Source: CAYVAP01 sp964343195
Lineage (GTDB): Bacteria > Bacteroidota > Bacteroidia > J057
Length of the DNA: 58,468 nt
Direction of reading: 5' to 3'
Assembly: GCA_964343195.1 (NCBI GenBank)
Contig: CAYFIR010000024.1
Location: 1 to 58,468 of the forward strand
Part shown: positions 16,751 to 25,300 of the stretch, piece by piece
How the letters are laid out: the number at the start of each line of letters is the position of its first letter
Position numbering within the stretch: position 1 is the stretch's first letter
Made by a program: the position numbers and the translations under genes
Notes under the pieces: model-generated
The model's database searches: none
What the model was told of the DNA's origin: nothing
What the model saw: only the letters and a program-made list of their open reading frames with translations

Positions 16751-17545
16751 ATGCGAAACTACCTGGACCTCATACAGCATGTACTCGACCACGGGACTGA
16801 CCGTGGCGACCGCACCGGAACCGGAACCCGAAGCATTTTTGGGCATCAATTGAGATTTGACCTCGCTGCGGGATTTCCGCTGGTGACGACCAAAAAGGTG
16901 CACCTCAAGTCGGTCATACATGAGTTGCTTTGGTTCCTCCGTGGTGGGCGTAATGTCAAGCCGCTGCAGGAGAATGGCGTTCGAATCTGGAATGAATGGG
17001 CCGCTGAAGACGGTGACCTCGGCCCAATTTACGGCGTGCAATGGCGCTCCTGGGAAGGTGCCGATGGCAAGGTCGTGGACCAGATCACCCAACTCGTCGA
17101 TGGCCTCAAACACAACCCCAATTCCCGCCGCCACATCGTCTCTGCCTGGAATGTAACCCAGATCGAGGAGATGGCTCTGCCCCCCTGCCACACCATGTTC
17201 CAGTTTTACGTGGCCGACGGCAAGCTCTCCTGCCAACTCTACCAGCGCAGCGCAGACCTGTTTCTCGGTGTGCCCTTCAACATCGCCTCCTACGCCCTGC
17301 TGACCCTGATGCTGGCCCAGGTCTGCGACCTTCAGCCGGGAGACTTTGTTCACACTTTTGGCGACGCCCACGTTTATCACAACCACTTCGAGCAGGTCAA
17401 GCTACAGCTTTCCCGTGATCCCCGTCCGCTGCCCACCATGCAGCTCAATCCTGAAGTCAAGTCCATCTTTGACTTCAAATACGAGGATTTTACCCTGCTG
17501 AACTACGACCCACATCCCACGATCAAGGGAAAAGTGGCGGTGTGA
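16751..17545 (+). CDS. thyA: Thymidylate synthase
   Basis: A 264-residue classical thymidylate synthase that methylates dUMP to dTMP using methylenetetrahydrofolate. The length equals the E. coli enzyme. The catalytic Cys146 lies in ALPPCHTMFQFYV. DRTGTGT near the start, HELLWFLRG, WNVTQIEEMALPPC, and the C-terminal IKGKVAV are family hallmarks. No folA gene follows, although the two are often paired. The gene is convergent with recR, with about 78 bp between. Confidence 0.98.
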   Translation: MRNYLDLIQHVLDHGTDRGDRTGTGTRSIFGHQLRFDLAAGFPLVTTKKVHLKSVIHELLWFLRGGRNVKPLQENGVRIWNEWAAEDGDLGPIYGVQWRSWEGADGKVVDQITQLVDGLKHNPNSRRHIVSAWNVTQIEEMALPPCHTMFQFYVADGKLSCQLYQRSADLFLGVPFNIASYALLTLMLAQVCDLQPGDFVHTFGDAHVYHNHFEQVKLQLSRDPRPLPTMQLNPEVKSIFDFKYEDFTLLNYDPHPTIKGKVAV

Positions 17546-17623
17546 GTTGGTTGAAAATGAAAGGTTCCAAATTGCCTGGAATCAACCTTCAACTCTGAAC
17601 TTTCAACCTATAACTTTCTCCCC

Positions 17624-18241
17624 CTACTCCGTGCCGGGCGAAAGCAGCTTGGTGCGATTGATCAGCGACCGGGCAAGGGTCACCTCATCGGTGAACTCCA
17701 GATCCGTGCCGACGGGGATGCCGCGGGCGATGCTGGAAATGTTGACGCCCAGGGCATTGAGCTTCTTGGATAGGTAAAATGAAGTGGTGTCCCCTTCGAT
17801 GTTGGCGCTGAAGGCAAAAATGACTTCCTCCACGCCTTTTTCCCTGACGCGCTCCAGCAGGGGCTCGATATTAAGCATGGAGGGACCAATACCCTGCAGG
17901 GGATTGATCAGCCCACCCAGCACGTGGTAGAGCCCGGCGTATTGATGGGTACTTTCCAGCGCGATGACGTCCTTGGCATCCTCCACCACACAAATGATCT
18001 TTTCGTTGCGGCGGGGATTAGCGCAGATTTTACAGACTTCGTCATCCGAAATATTGCCGCACTCCTGACAAAAGCGGACTCCTTTGCGCATATCCACGAT
18101 GGATTCGCCCAATCGTTCGGCGGACTCCTCAGACTGCTTCAGGATGTGCAAAGCCAGCCGCAGGGCGGTTTTTCTCCCAATGCCAGGCAGGCTGGCGAGC
18201 TCTTTCACGGCGGCTTCTATCTTCTTGGAAGGGTACTCCAT
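17624..18241 (-). CDS. recR: Recombination protein RecR
   Basis: A 205-residue RecR, the toroidal DNA-binding partner of RecO/RecF that helps load RecA at single-stranded gaps. Domains in order: N-terminal helix-hairpin-helix (LPGIGRKTALRLA, 18-30), C4 zinc finger with Cys58, Cys61, Cys70 and Cys73, a Toprim domain (about 80-175, CVVEDAKDVIALE), and a C-terminal Walker-B-like tail. The start 17 bp downstream of the ddl-like stop suggests cotranscription with ddl, but recR is the downstream gene, not functionally linked. Confidence 0.97.
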   Translation of the reverse strand: MEYPSKKIEAAVKELASLPGIGRKTALRLALHILKQSEESAERLGESIVDMRKGVRFCQECGNISDDEVCKICANPRRNEKIICVVEDAKDVIALESTHQYAGLYHVLGGLINPLQGIGPSMLNIEPLLERVREKGVEEVIFAFSANIEGDTTSFYLSKKLNALGVNISSIARGIPVGTDLEFTDEVTLARSLINRTKLLSPGTE

Positions 18242-18254
18242 ATGGAAGATGAAA

Positions 18255-19355
18255 TTACGAAAAATCCTCCAGACTGCGCTTCAACTTGCGCTCCTCCTCC
18301 GCCCGTTCCATGGCGAGTTCTACCAGGGCAGTGATCAGCTCGGTATAGCTCATGCCCGCCTGATTCCATAGCTGTGGATACATGCTGATGCTCGTAAATC
18401 CGGGCAGGGTGTTCAGCTCGTTGACATACACGGCCCCCTCCTCGGTGAGGAACATATCGACGCGGGTCATGCCCTCGCAGCCCAGGGTCTGATAGGCATG
18501 ACGAGCCACCAGCACCAGTTTGGCGATGGTCTGATCGTCCAGACCCGGAGCTGGAATCAGAACTTCTGCCTCTGATTCGCTGTCGTATTTCTCCTCGTAG
18601 GTATAAAACCCCTGGTTCATGGCGACTTCCCCGACAGAGGTAGAGGCCAAAATGCCATTGCCCATGACGGCGCACTCCAGTTCGCGGCCTACGATGGCTT
18701 CCTCCACAATTACCTTGCGATCATAGCGGAATGCGTCTTCCATCGCCGCGTCAAACTCGGCCTTGTTTTCGACTTTACGCACCCCAACGGAAGAGCCCAT
18801 GTTGGCAGGCTTGATGAAGAGCGGCGTGCCCAGTTGATTGGCTACCGCCAAAAAATCCACCGCGTCTTTTTCGTGAGCATGGTAGCACCGATAGGCGGCG
18901 GTCAGCAGGTCTGCCTGAAGCAGGAGGCGCTTGGCCACATCTTTGTCCATGCAAACCGCAGATCCCAGCACATCCGGCCCGACAAATGGCAGGCCCAGAT
19001 GCCGCAAGATGCCCTGGAGAGAGCCATCTTCCCCAAATGGTCCGTGGGTAATAGGAAAAACCACATCAATGGCTGGGGGGGAATCCTGACTCGCGAGATA
19101 GGCAAATGGCCGTCCATGATAGCCTGGCATCAGGGTGATCGCTCGCCCATTTGCCCAGATTTCCTCATCGGGGGTTTCCAGGACAAGGGTATTATTGGGC
19201 AGGTGCCACCAACGTCCCTGTGGGTCGATTCCAATCAGGACGGTCTCGAATCGATCCTGGTCGATGGCTGCAAAAATATTGCGTGCAGACCGGATAGAGA
19301 TGGCGTGTTCTGGGGATTTCCCCCCAAAAAGCAGGGCGAGTCTGGTTTTATTCAT
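18255..19355 (-). CDS. ddl: D-alanine--D-alanine ligase
   Basis: A 366-residue ATP-grasp ligase that joins two D-alanines for peptidoglycan precursors. LLFGGKSPEHAISIRSA at the N-terminus, a glycine-rich PANMGSSVGV loop, and the C-terminal VNELNTLPGFTSISMYP metal/substrate segment identify Ddl. The start is set at 19355 (MNKTRLALLFGG). A longer frame to 19376 would add seven residues encoded by the low-complexity repeat C and is unlikely. The upstream leader is made of that repeat. recR follows 13 bp after the stop. The serine in GFTSIS fits a D-Ala-D-Ala ligase, not an obvious lactate ligase. Confidence 0.95.
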   Translation of the reverse strand: MNKTRLALLFGGKSPEHAISIRSARNIFAAIDQDRFETVLIGIDPQGRWWHLPNNTLVLETPDEEIWANGRAITLMPGYHGRPFAYLASQDSPPAIDVVFPITHGPFGEDGSLQGILRHLGLPFVGPDVLGSAVCMDKDVAKRLLLQADLLTAAYRCYHAHEKDAVDFLAVANQLGTPLFIKPANMGSSVGVRKVENKAEFDAAMEDAFRYDRKVIVEEAIVGRELECAVMGNGILASTSVGEVAMNQGFYTYEEKYDSESEAEVLIPAPGLDDQTIAKLVLVARHAYQTLGCEGMTRVDMFLTEEGAVYVNELNTLPGFTSISMYPQLWNQAGMSYTELITALVELAMERAEEERKLKRSLEDFS

Positions 19356-19424
19356 TGATCGTTGGTCAGTGATCATGGTTCATTGAACATGGATCAGTAA
19401 AAGTGGTGATCAGTGGTCGGTGAT
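19356..19424. repeat. Low-complexity intergenic repeat C, copy 1
   Basis: Built from words such as gatcatggttcattgaac, tggatcagta and gatcagtggtcggtgat. The same words recur at 20811, 39161 and 49914. It abuts the ddl start codon and would form its leader. Confidence 0.55.
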
Positions 19425-19561
19425 GTTGTAGAAGACGAGTGGTTGCAAAACGCAATAGCCTGACTGTCAGAAAATTATCTCACAAATTGCAAATTCCTTC
19501 CACTACCATTTGAAGGAAAGAACAGCATAGGGAGCCAAATTTATCTACCGAATCTGTTATT

Positions 19562-20800
19562 TCAATCTGCGTCAGGCAAATAATAGAGCGTGGAGCAATT
19601 ATTGGGGTCGAGGTACTTCCTTGCTCCTGCCTTGACTTCTTCCAGGGTGATGGAGTGGTAGATGTCGGGCACCTGGTTGATCAGGTCCGGGTCGCCGATA
19701 GCATCGTACTGGGCAAGGGAGACGGCTTTGCCGAGCATGGTGGCTTTTTGCAGGACAAATGTCGCCGCGAGCTTGCCCTTGATCCGCTCCAGGTCTTCTT
19801 CTGTCAATTGCTGAAGTAGCTCCAGTGCCTCCTTTAGTTCGGCCTCATAAGCTGCTGGCGTAACTCCCTCGGCGAGTCGTGCGTCGATGGACAGTACGCC
19901 GGGGTGGTGCATTCCCCAGGTGAAGGCACTGGCCTGCTGGGCGACCTGCTTCTCCTTGACCAGTCGCTGAAAGAGCAGCGCGCTTTTGCCATTGGACAGG
20001 AGGTCGGTCAGGATATCGGCCAGGTAATATTCGCGCTCGTCATGAGCGGGGATGTGGTACATCTTGTAGACAGCCGGGAAGGGGACCTTGCCCCTAAGGG
20101 TCATTTCACGTGGCTGAGTCTGAGCCGGCTCAGTTGGGATTTCATGCTTTTTGAGTTCCCGACGAGGGATAGGACCAAACCATTTTTCCGCCAGCTCCCT
20201 TACCTGCTCAACGGTAGCATCGCCTGCTACCACGAGCGTAGCGTTGTTGGGGGCATAGTATCCAAAGAAAAAGTCCTGGACATCCTGCAGCGTAGCCTGC
20301 TCAATATGGGCGATCTCCTTGCCGATGGTGGGCCACTGGTAGGGATGCTGGGTATAGCTGAGTGCCCGGAGCTTGAGGTGGGCGTCACCGTAAGGCTGGT
20401 TGAGGTAGCGCTGTTTGAATTCTTCGATGACTACGCTGCGCTGGATGTCGAGCTTTTCCTGTGAAAAGTCCAGTTCCAGCATGCGATCCGACTCCAGCCA
20501 GAAGCCTGTTTCGATCTGGTTGGAGGGGAGGGTCAGGTAGTAGTTGGTGATGTCTGCACTAGTGAAAGCATTGTTGGAGCCACCGACCCGCTGCAGGGGA
20601 GCGTCGTACTCGGGGATATGCTTGCTGCCTTCAAACATCAAGTGCTCAAACAGGTGGGCGAATCCGGTTTTGTGGGACTCTTCATCCTTGGACCCTACGC
20701 GGTAGATGACATCTACCACGACTTTGGGGATGCTGTGGTCCTCATGAACGATTACTTTGAGGCCATTGTCAAGTGTAAAGGTTTCGAAGGCTAATTTCAT
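19562..20800 (-). CDS. M16 (insulinase-like) zinc peptidase, single-unit form
   Basis: A 412-residue M16 peptidase with the inverted zinc motif HLFEH (His49, Glu52, His53 from this start) and the following helix EEFKQRY…PYGDAHLKLR, expected to carry the distal Glu ligand. At about 410 residues it is the half-size form; the active enzyme would need a second subunit or homodimer to close the chamber. No signal peptide is seen, so it is probably cytoplasmic. The start MKLAFETF is preferred over MSIEMKL (20812), whose first codons lie in repeat C. Substrates are unknown. Confidence 0.9.
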   Translation of the reverse strand: MKLAFETFTLDNGLKVIVHEDHSIPKVVVDVIYRVGSKDEESHKTGFAHLFEHLMFEGSKHIPEYDAPLQRVGGSNNAFTSADITNYYLTLPSNQIETGFWLESDRMLELDFSQEKLDIQRSVVIEEFKQRYLNQPYGDAHLKLRALSYTQHPYQWPTIGKEIAHIEQATLQDVQDFFFGYYAPNNATLVVAGDATVEQVRELAEKWFGPIPRRELKKHEIPTEPAQTQPREMTLRGKVPFPAVYKMYHIPAHDEREYYLADILTDLLSNGKSALLFQRLVKEKQVAQQASAFTWGMHHPGVLSIDARLAEGVTPAAYEAELKEALELLQQLTEEDLERIKGKLAATFVLQKATMLGKAVSLAQYDAIGDPDLINQVPDIYHSITLEEVKAGARKYLDPNNCSTLYYLPDAD

Positions 20801-20810
20801 TTCAATGCTC

Positions 20811-20836
20811 ATTGATCATGGTTCATTGAACAGCTG
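20811..20836. repeat. Low-complexity intergenic repeat C, copy 2
   Basis: cattgatcatggttcattga followed by acag sits immediately before the M16 peptidase start and shares 18 consecutive bases with copy 1 (gatcatggttcattgaac). Confidence 0.55.
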
Positions 20837-20856
20837 AGAGAGGTAATCTATCGTGA

Positions 20857-21312
20857 TTAGCTGTCCTGGGAGGAGGAGTCCGTTATATCCGGGGAATCAA
20901 CCGGAGGCTTGTTTTTTAGCTTGAGTTTGGGCTTTGGACGGGGTTTGGGAGAAGCATCTTCCAAGGGGTTCTCCTCCTTGGTTTTCAGCTTCAGTTTGGG
21001 CCGGGGTTTGGGAGGCGAATCAGCACTGGCACCTTCGCTTTTGGTTTTTAGCGAGGGTTTCAGCCTGGGTTTGCCTTTGAGGCTGAGTTTAGGGCGCGGG
21101 GTGGTTGAGGCAGGCTTAGGTTCCTCTTTAGCTGCCAATGGGAGAGGATACAAGCCTCTCAGGTCGTTGAAGTAGAATTTCTTCTGCAGGTCAAAGGATT
21201 TCTCCCCAATTTCCTCATACAGCTCTGCAAATGATTCCCAGAGCTCTGGCCGCTGCTGCCGGAAAGCAGCGCTGTCCACCAGTTTTTGCTTTAAGAATGC
21301 TTCGAAGCTCAT
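20857..21312 (-). CDS. Small protein with a Lys/Pro-rich repeat tail
   Basis: A 151-residue protein of two parts. Residues 1-62 form a compact-looking, mainly helical domain (MSFEAFLKQKLVDSAAF…FYFNDLRGLYPLPL). Residues 63-151 are low complexity and very basic, with repeated PKPRPKLKLK-like units at about 84-90, 100-111, 122-133 and an acidic-serine end. No membrane segment or signal is present. Such tails are typical of nucleic-acid- or ribosome-binding proteins, but no family is recognised and no function is claimed. The gene lies between the M16 peptidase and rpmE2, same strand, so it may share the rpmE2 transcript. Confidence 0.7.
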   Translation of the reverse strand: MSFEAFLKQKLVDSAAFRQQRPELWESFAELYEEIGEKSFDLQKKFYFNDLRGLYPLPLAAKEEPKPASTTPRPKLSLKGKPRLKPSLKTKSEGASADSPPKPRPKLKLKTKEENPLEDASPKPRPKPKLKLKNKPPVDSPDITDSSSQDS

Positions 21313-21466
21313 GTGGGGGAAATTCGTGATTTGGAATTATCGGAACGCTAGGTTTCCTGTACTGATCCCTGACCATTGTTCAATGGGCCATGAATATACC
21401 AAAGTAGCAGAAGACTCTGATGAATCTTCTGCTACTATTATCTCGCATTTCGCAAAAAGATGAGGC

Positions 21467-21745
21467 TTACTCCTCTTCTGGCTTACGCTCGTACTTCTTG
21501 TTGCTCTTACCGTAACGGCTGTAGAACTTGTCCACACGTCCAGCGGTGTCAACCAGTTTCTGCTTGCCGGTAAAGAATGGGTGAGAGTCGCTAGAGATCT
21601 CAACTTTTACCAACGGATATTCGTTCCCGTCCTCCCAAACCACAGTTTCCTTGGCTTCAATGGTAGAACGAGTCTTAAAAGAGTAATCTGTTGAAATATC
21701 CTTGAAGATTACCTCGCGGTATTCTGGGTGGATTCCTTCTTTCAT
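21467..21745 (-). CDS. rpmE2: 50S ribosomal protein bL31, type B
   Basis: A 92-residue bL31 of the long, zinc-free type B: it starts MKEGIHPEYREV, contains SFKTRSTIEA, SSDSHPFFTGKQK and RVDKFYSRYGK, and lacks the CxxC pairs of type A. The start is set at 21745 rather than the ATG eight codons upstream because family members begin with MKEGIHP. A strong promoter (TTTG-N19-TATATTTG) lies 22-52 bp upstream. In many bacteria type B L31 replaces the zinc form under zinc limitation; whether this genome has both forms cannot be seen here. Confidence 0.97.
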   Translation of the reverse strand: MKEGIHPEYREVIFKDISTDYSFKTRSTIEAKETVVWEDGNEYPLVKVEISSDSHPFFTGKQKLVDTAGRVDKFYSRYGKSNKKYERKPEEE

Positions 21746-21766
21746 CGCTTCACTTTTTTGGGATCG

Positions 21767-21797
21767 CAAATATAGCTGTCATCACTGGTAAAACAAA
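21767..21797 (-). promoter_or_regulatory. Bacteroidota-type promoter of rpmE2
   Basis: On the minus strand TTTG (21797-21794) and TATATTTG (21774-21767) are separated by exactly 19 bases, a perfect match to the TTTG-N19-TAnnTTTG consensus. Transcription would start about 15 bases before the rpmE2 ATG at 21745. This is the best promoter in the window. Confidence 0.75.
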
Positions 21798-21951
21798 AGG
21801 ACTTTTTTTATTTATAAAAATATGTCGGCCATGCAGCATCCTGACAAAACATTTCGTTACTATGGAAACATTAACCAAGATTTAAAAGCCGCAGGCTTGG
21901 GGCTATCAATGGGAAGCCCTAATTTTGGAATTCTAGTGAATGTTATCTGCA

Positions 21952-22365
21952 ATGACCTATCGTCTTCTACATATTGTTATCTGGCTGGTTCTGTCTCTTG
22001 GGCTTGGGTTTAACGCCATGGGGCAAGATCAGGTTCTTGTCAATCAATACACCCTGACCTCAGAGGGAGCAGATGTGCTGGTTTCATGGCAGCTACAGTC
22101 CGAAGAAGGAGTAAAGGAATATCGTCTTTTCAGACGTATTAACGAAGAACCTACTGCCGCCCATGTGGTGACCCTTCCTGCTACCGGAAGCCCGGTTTAC
22201 ACATTCCTGGACGATGCCATCTTCAAGACCGAATCCCGTGTCATTTACTACGAACTCCATGTCGTAACCCAGAGCCGGGTCCACAAATTTTCCCGTAGCC
22301 TGAGCCACAATCCAACTTCCGTACAGCGAACCTGGGGGAGCATCAAAGCGATGTTCCGGTACTAA
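21952..22365 (+). CDS. Small exported protein of unknown function
   Basis: A 137-residue protein with a signal peptide (residues 1-25, hydrophobic core LLHIVIWLVLSLGLGF, cleavage near NAMGQ). It is followed by a beta-rich mature domain of about 110 residues that resembles one fibronectin-III-like module (SWQLQSEEGVKEYRLFR…YYELHVV), ending QRTWGSIKAMFRY. The resemblance is by pattern only. The start is placed at the second ATG, giving a normal signal peptide. The last 23 bp overlap the convergent end of the hybrid kinase gene. Function unknown. Confidence 0.75.
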   Translation: MTYRLLHIVIWLVLSLGLGFNAMGQDQVLVNQYTLTSEGADVLVSWQLQSEEGVKEYRLFRRINEEPTAAHVVTLPATGSPVYTFLDDAIFKTESRVIYYELHVVTQSRVHKFSRSLSHNPTSVQRTWGSIKAMFRY

Positions 22366-25300
22366 TCTGGAGGTATTTAGTCAACTTGTGAGATAACTCG
22401 GTCAGTTTGAATGGCTTACTGATGTAGTCGTCCATTCCGGAGGCAATACACTTCTCGCGGTCCCCCTGCATGGCATTGGCAGTCATAGCTACAATAATGG
22501 GCTGCCGGTCGCTTTCCACTTCCATACGAATCCGCGAGGTCGCTTCCAGCCCATCCATTACCGGCATCTGAACGTCCATGAGAATGAGATCATAGAAATT
22601 GGTTTTTTCCAATTCCAGCGCCATGGCTCCATTTTCAGCGATATCGGCATCAAGGCCAAGCTTGGCAAGCATGCGAATGGCGAGCTTTCGGTTGACAATG
22701 TGGTCCTCAACCAACAGTATTTGCCCTTTCAACTCGACCTTTTTCTCCTGCCCCGGAGCCGCCTTTTCATCTGGTGAGGCGGAGTTGTCGCCAATTTTCG
22801 AATCGGGGAAGACCTTTTGCAGCGCGTGGGCGAGTACCCTGTGCCGGACGGGTTTTGAAAGGACCGCTGAAAATAAGGGAGACTCTTTCATGGCCCGTGT
22901 AGCTGCCAGCGAAGTCATAAGCACGACGGGTATATCCAGATTTCTCTTTTTCAACTCTTCTGCTACCCCCTGCCCATCCAGTCCTGGCATGTCCAGATCC
23001 GAAACGATCAGGTCAAAACCCGGGTCGGATTCCAGTAGATCCAACGCTAACTGCCCATCTTTACACGAGGTAATAGAGAGCCCCATTTTGTCCAACCTTC
23101 TGGTCATAGACCTCCTCAACGCATCATGATCCTCAACCAGCAGGACTTTTTTGCCGAGAATAGCAGGTCGCTGATACCGTTCATAGATACATGGCTGATA
23201 CCCAAGTGGTTCAGTGACGATGTCAAATGAGAAAACAGAACCTTCACCGACCTGACTGGCTACCTTCAGTTCTCCCCCCATCAGACGGGCCAATTGTGCC
23301 GAAATCGCCAACCCCAGTCCTGTGCCTCCGTATTTCCGGGTAATCGAAGAATCCGCTTGTGTGAAAGCCTTGAACAGGTCCTGCTGCTTGTGCTCTGGAA
23401 TACCGATTCCAGTATCCGAAACAGAGAACTTTATCCTGATTCTTTCAGGATTCTGGCTATCCAGGTGAATAAAATCCACCCCCAGGCGGATATGCCCCTG
23501 GTCCGTAAACTTGGCGGCATTGCTTAACAGATTGGTCAGGATCTGCCTCAGCCTGAGGGTGTCCCCCCTGAAGTGGGAAGGCAGATCAGGATCAAGCTCG
23601 TAGAGCAACTCTACTGGCTTGTCCCCCAGTTGTGCGCCAAATAGCTCCAGGATCTCTTCGATGAAGTCAACTAGCTGAATGGATCGCATTTCCAGCTCCA
23701 GGCTACCAGACTCAATTTTAGAAAAATCCAGGATATCGTTGATAATGGCCAGCAGGTTCTCCCCGCTTTTCCGGATAGTGGTCAGGTAATCCCGCTGCTC
23801 AGGTGAGAGCTTACTGTCATTTAGCAGCTCTGCCATTCCCAGCATCCCGTTCATGGGAGTCCGGATTTCATGGGACATATTGGCCAGGAACTCACTTTTG
23901 GCCAGACTGGCTTTTTCAGCCAACTCACGTGCGACCGTCTCGCTCTCCTTGGCTTGTGCCAGTTCTTTTGTCCTTTCTGATACACGCCTTTGGAGAATAT
24001 TATTCTGGCGGCGTATGTTCTGATTTCGCCAGGTACCAATCCCAAAAATGAGGAGTAAAATCAGGGCGGTAACTCCTGACCTGAAATACCAGCTTCTCCA
24101 CCACGGTGGCAGTACGGTTATTTTGATCGTCTCATACGAATCAGTCCAAAGGCCTTCGTGGTTTGCTGCCTGCAGGTCAAAATAATAGGTTCCAGGATCC
24201 AGGCTTGTAAAGGTTTCTGATCGCTCCAGTTTGCCGACACTCCATTCATCTGAAAGCCCCCGAAGGCGATACTTGTACTGGCCCAGTTCTGCAAATCGGT
24301 AATTCTGGATCAAAAAGTGAATGGAGAGCACCTTATAGTTCTGGGGGAGGGTAACCTCCCTCTGAATCGACAACTTGGACTCAAGAAGAGGCCGGTCGAG
24401 ATACGGATCTATCTTCCCAACCGCAACGCGCTCCCGTCCCAACTTAAGTCCATCGATCAGAATGGTCGGTGCTGGGTAATTGCGGGCCACATCAACGGGT
24501 GAAAAACGAACCAGCCCATTATCTCCACCGAAATAGATATCACCATCTTTTTCCACATACACTCCACCATCGAAATGGTTTATGCTTTTTATCCCGTGTA
24601 CATTTCTAAAGATGGTGAAATGTTCCCTTTCCTGGTTGAAGCACGCGATACCGGGGTTCGAGCCTCCCCAAATGTTGCCCATGGAATCTGCCACAAGCGA
24701 GGCTATATTCATGGTGATCAGGCCGTGAGGCAACCCAAACTGGATCATCTTTCCGGTTTCTACGTCCAGCCGCAGAAGCCCCTGTACCCCGCCAATCCAG
24801 ACAAATTCATCCTGACAGAGGATCGAGCGAAAGTTTTGATTGATCAGGCTGCGGGGATCATCCGGGTTTGCGAGATGATAGGTAAGCACATACCTATCCC
24901 CACCATCAGGCGCAGGGGAGATCTCCGCCAAACCTCCATTTTCATTCCCGACCCATAGGGTACCATCTTCACTCCATCCCATGTCATTGGGCATATTATT
25001 TCTGAGGAGAATTTTGCCCTCGGTATCTCTTACGGGTACTGGTAACTGCCCATCCATACGAAACATCCCCCCTTTTGTAGTCAGCCAGATTTCTCCATTG
25101 GGGGCTTGCTGGATCTGGTTAATGGCCAGATCGGTGCCCAGAACTGGGTCTTTGATCGGGATATGTGTGACGTGGTAGGTGTTGATATCCAAGCAGAAAA
25201 CACCAGTCTGTGTCCCCAGCCACAAGCGATCATCAAAACTGGCCATGTTGATAATGAAGTCAGGGATTGAGGGACCTTTCGTGAACGAACTGGCACTAGT

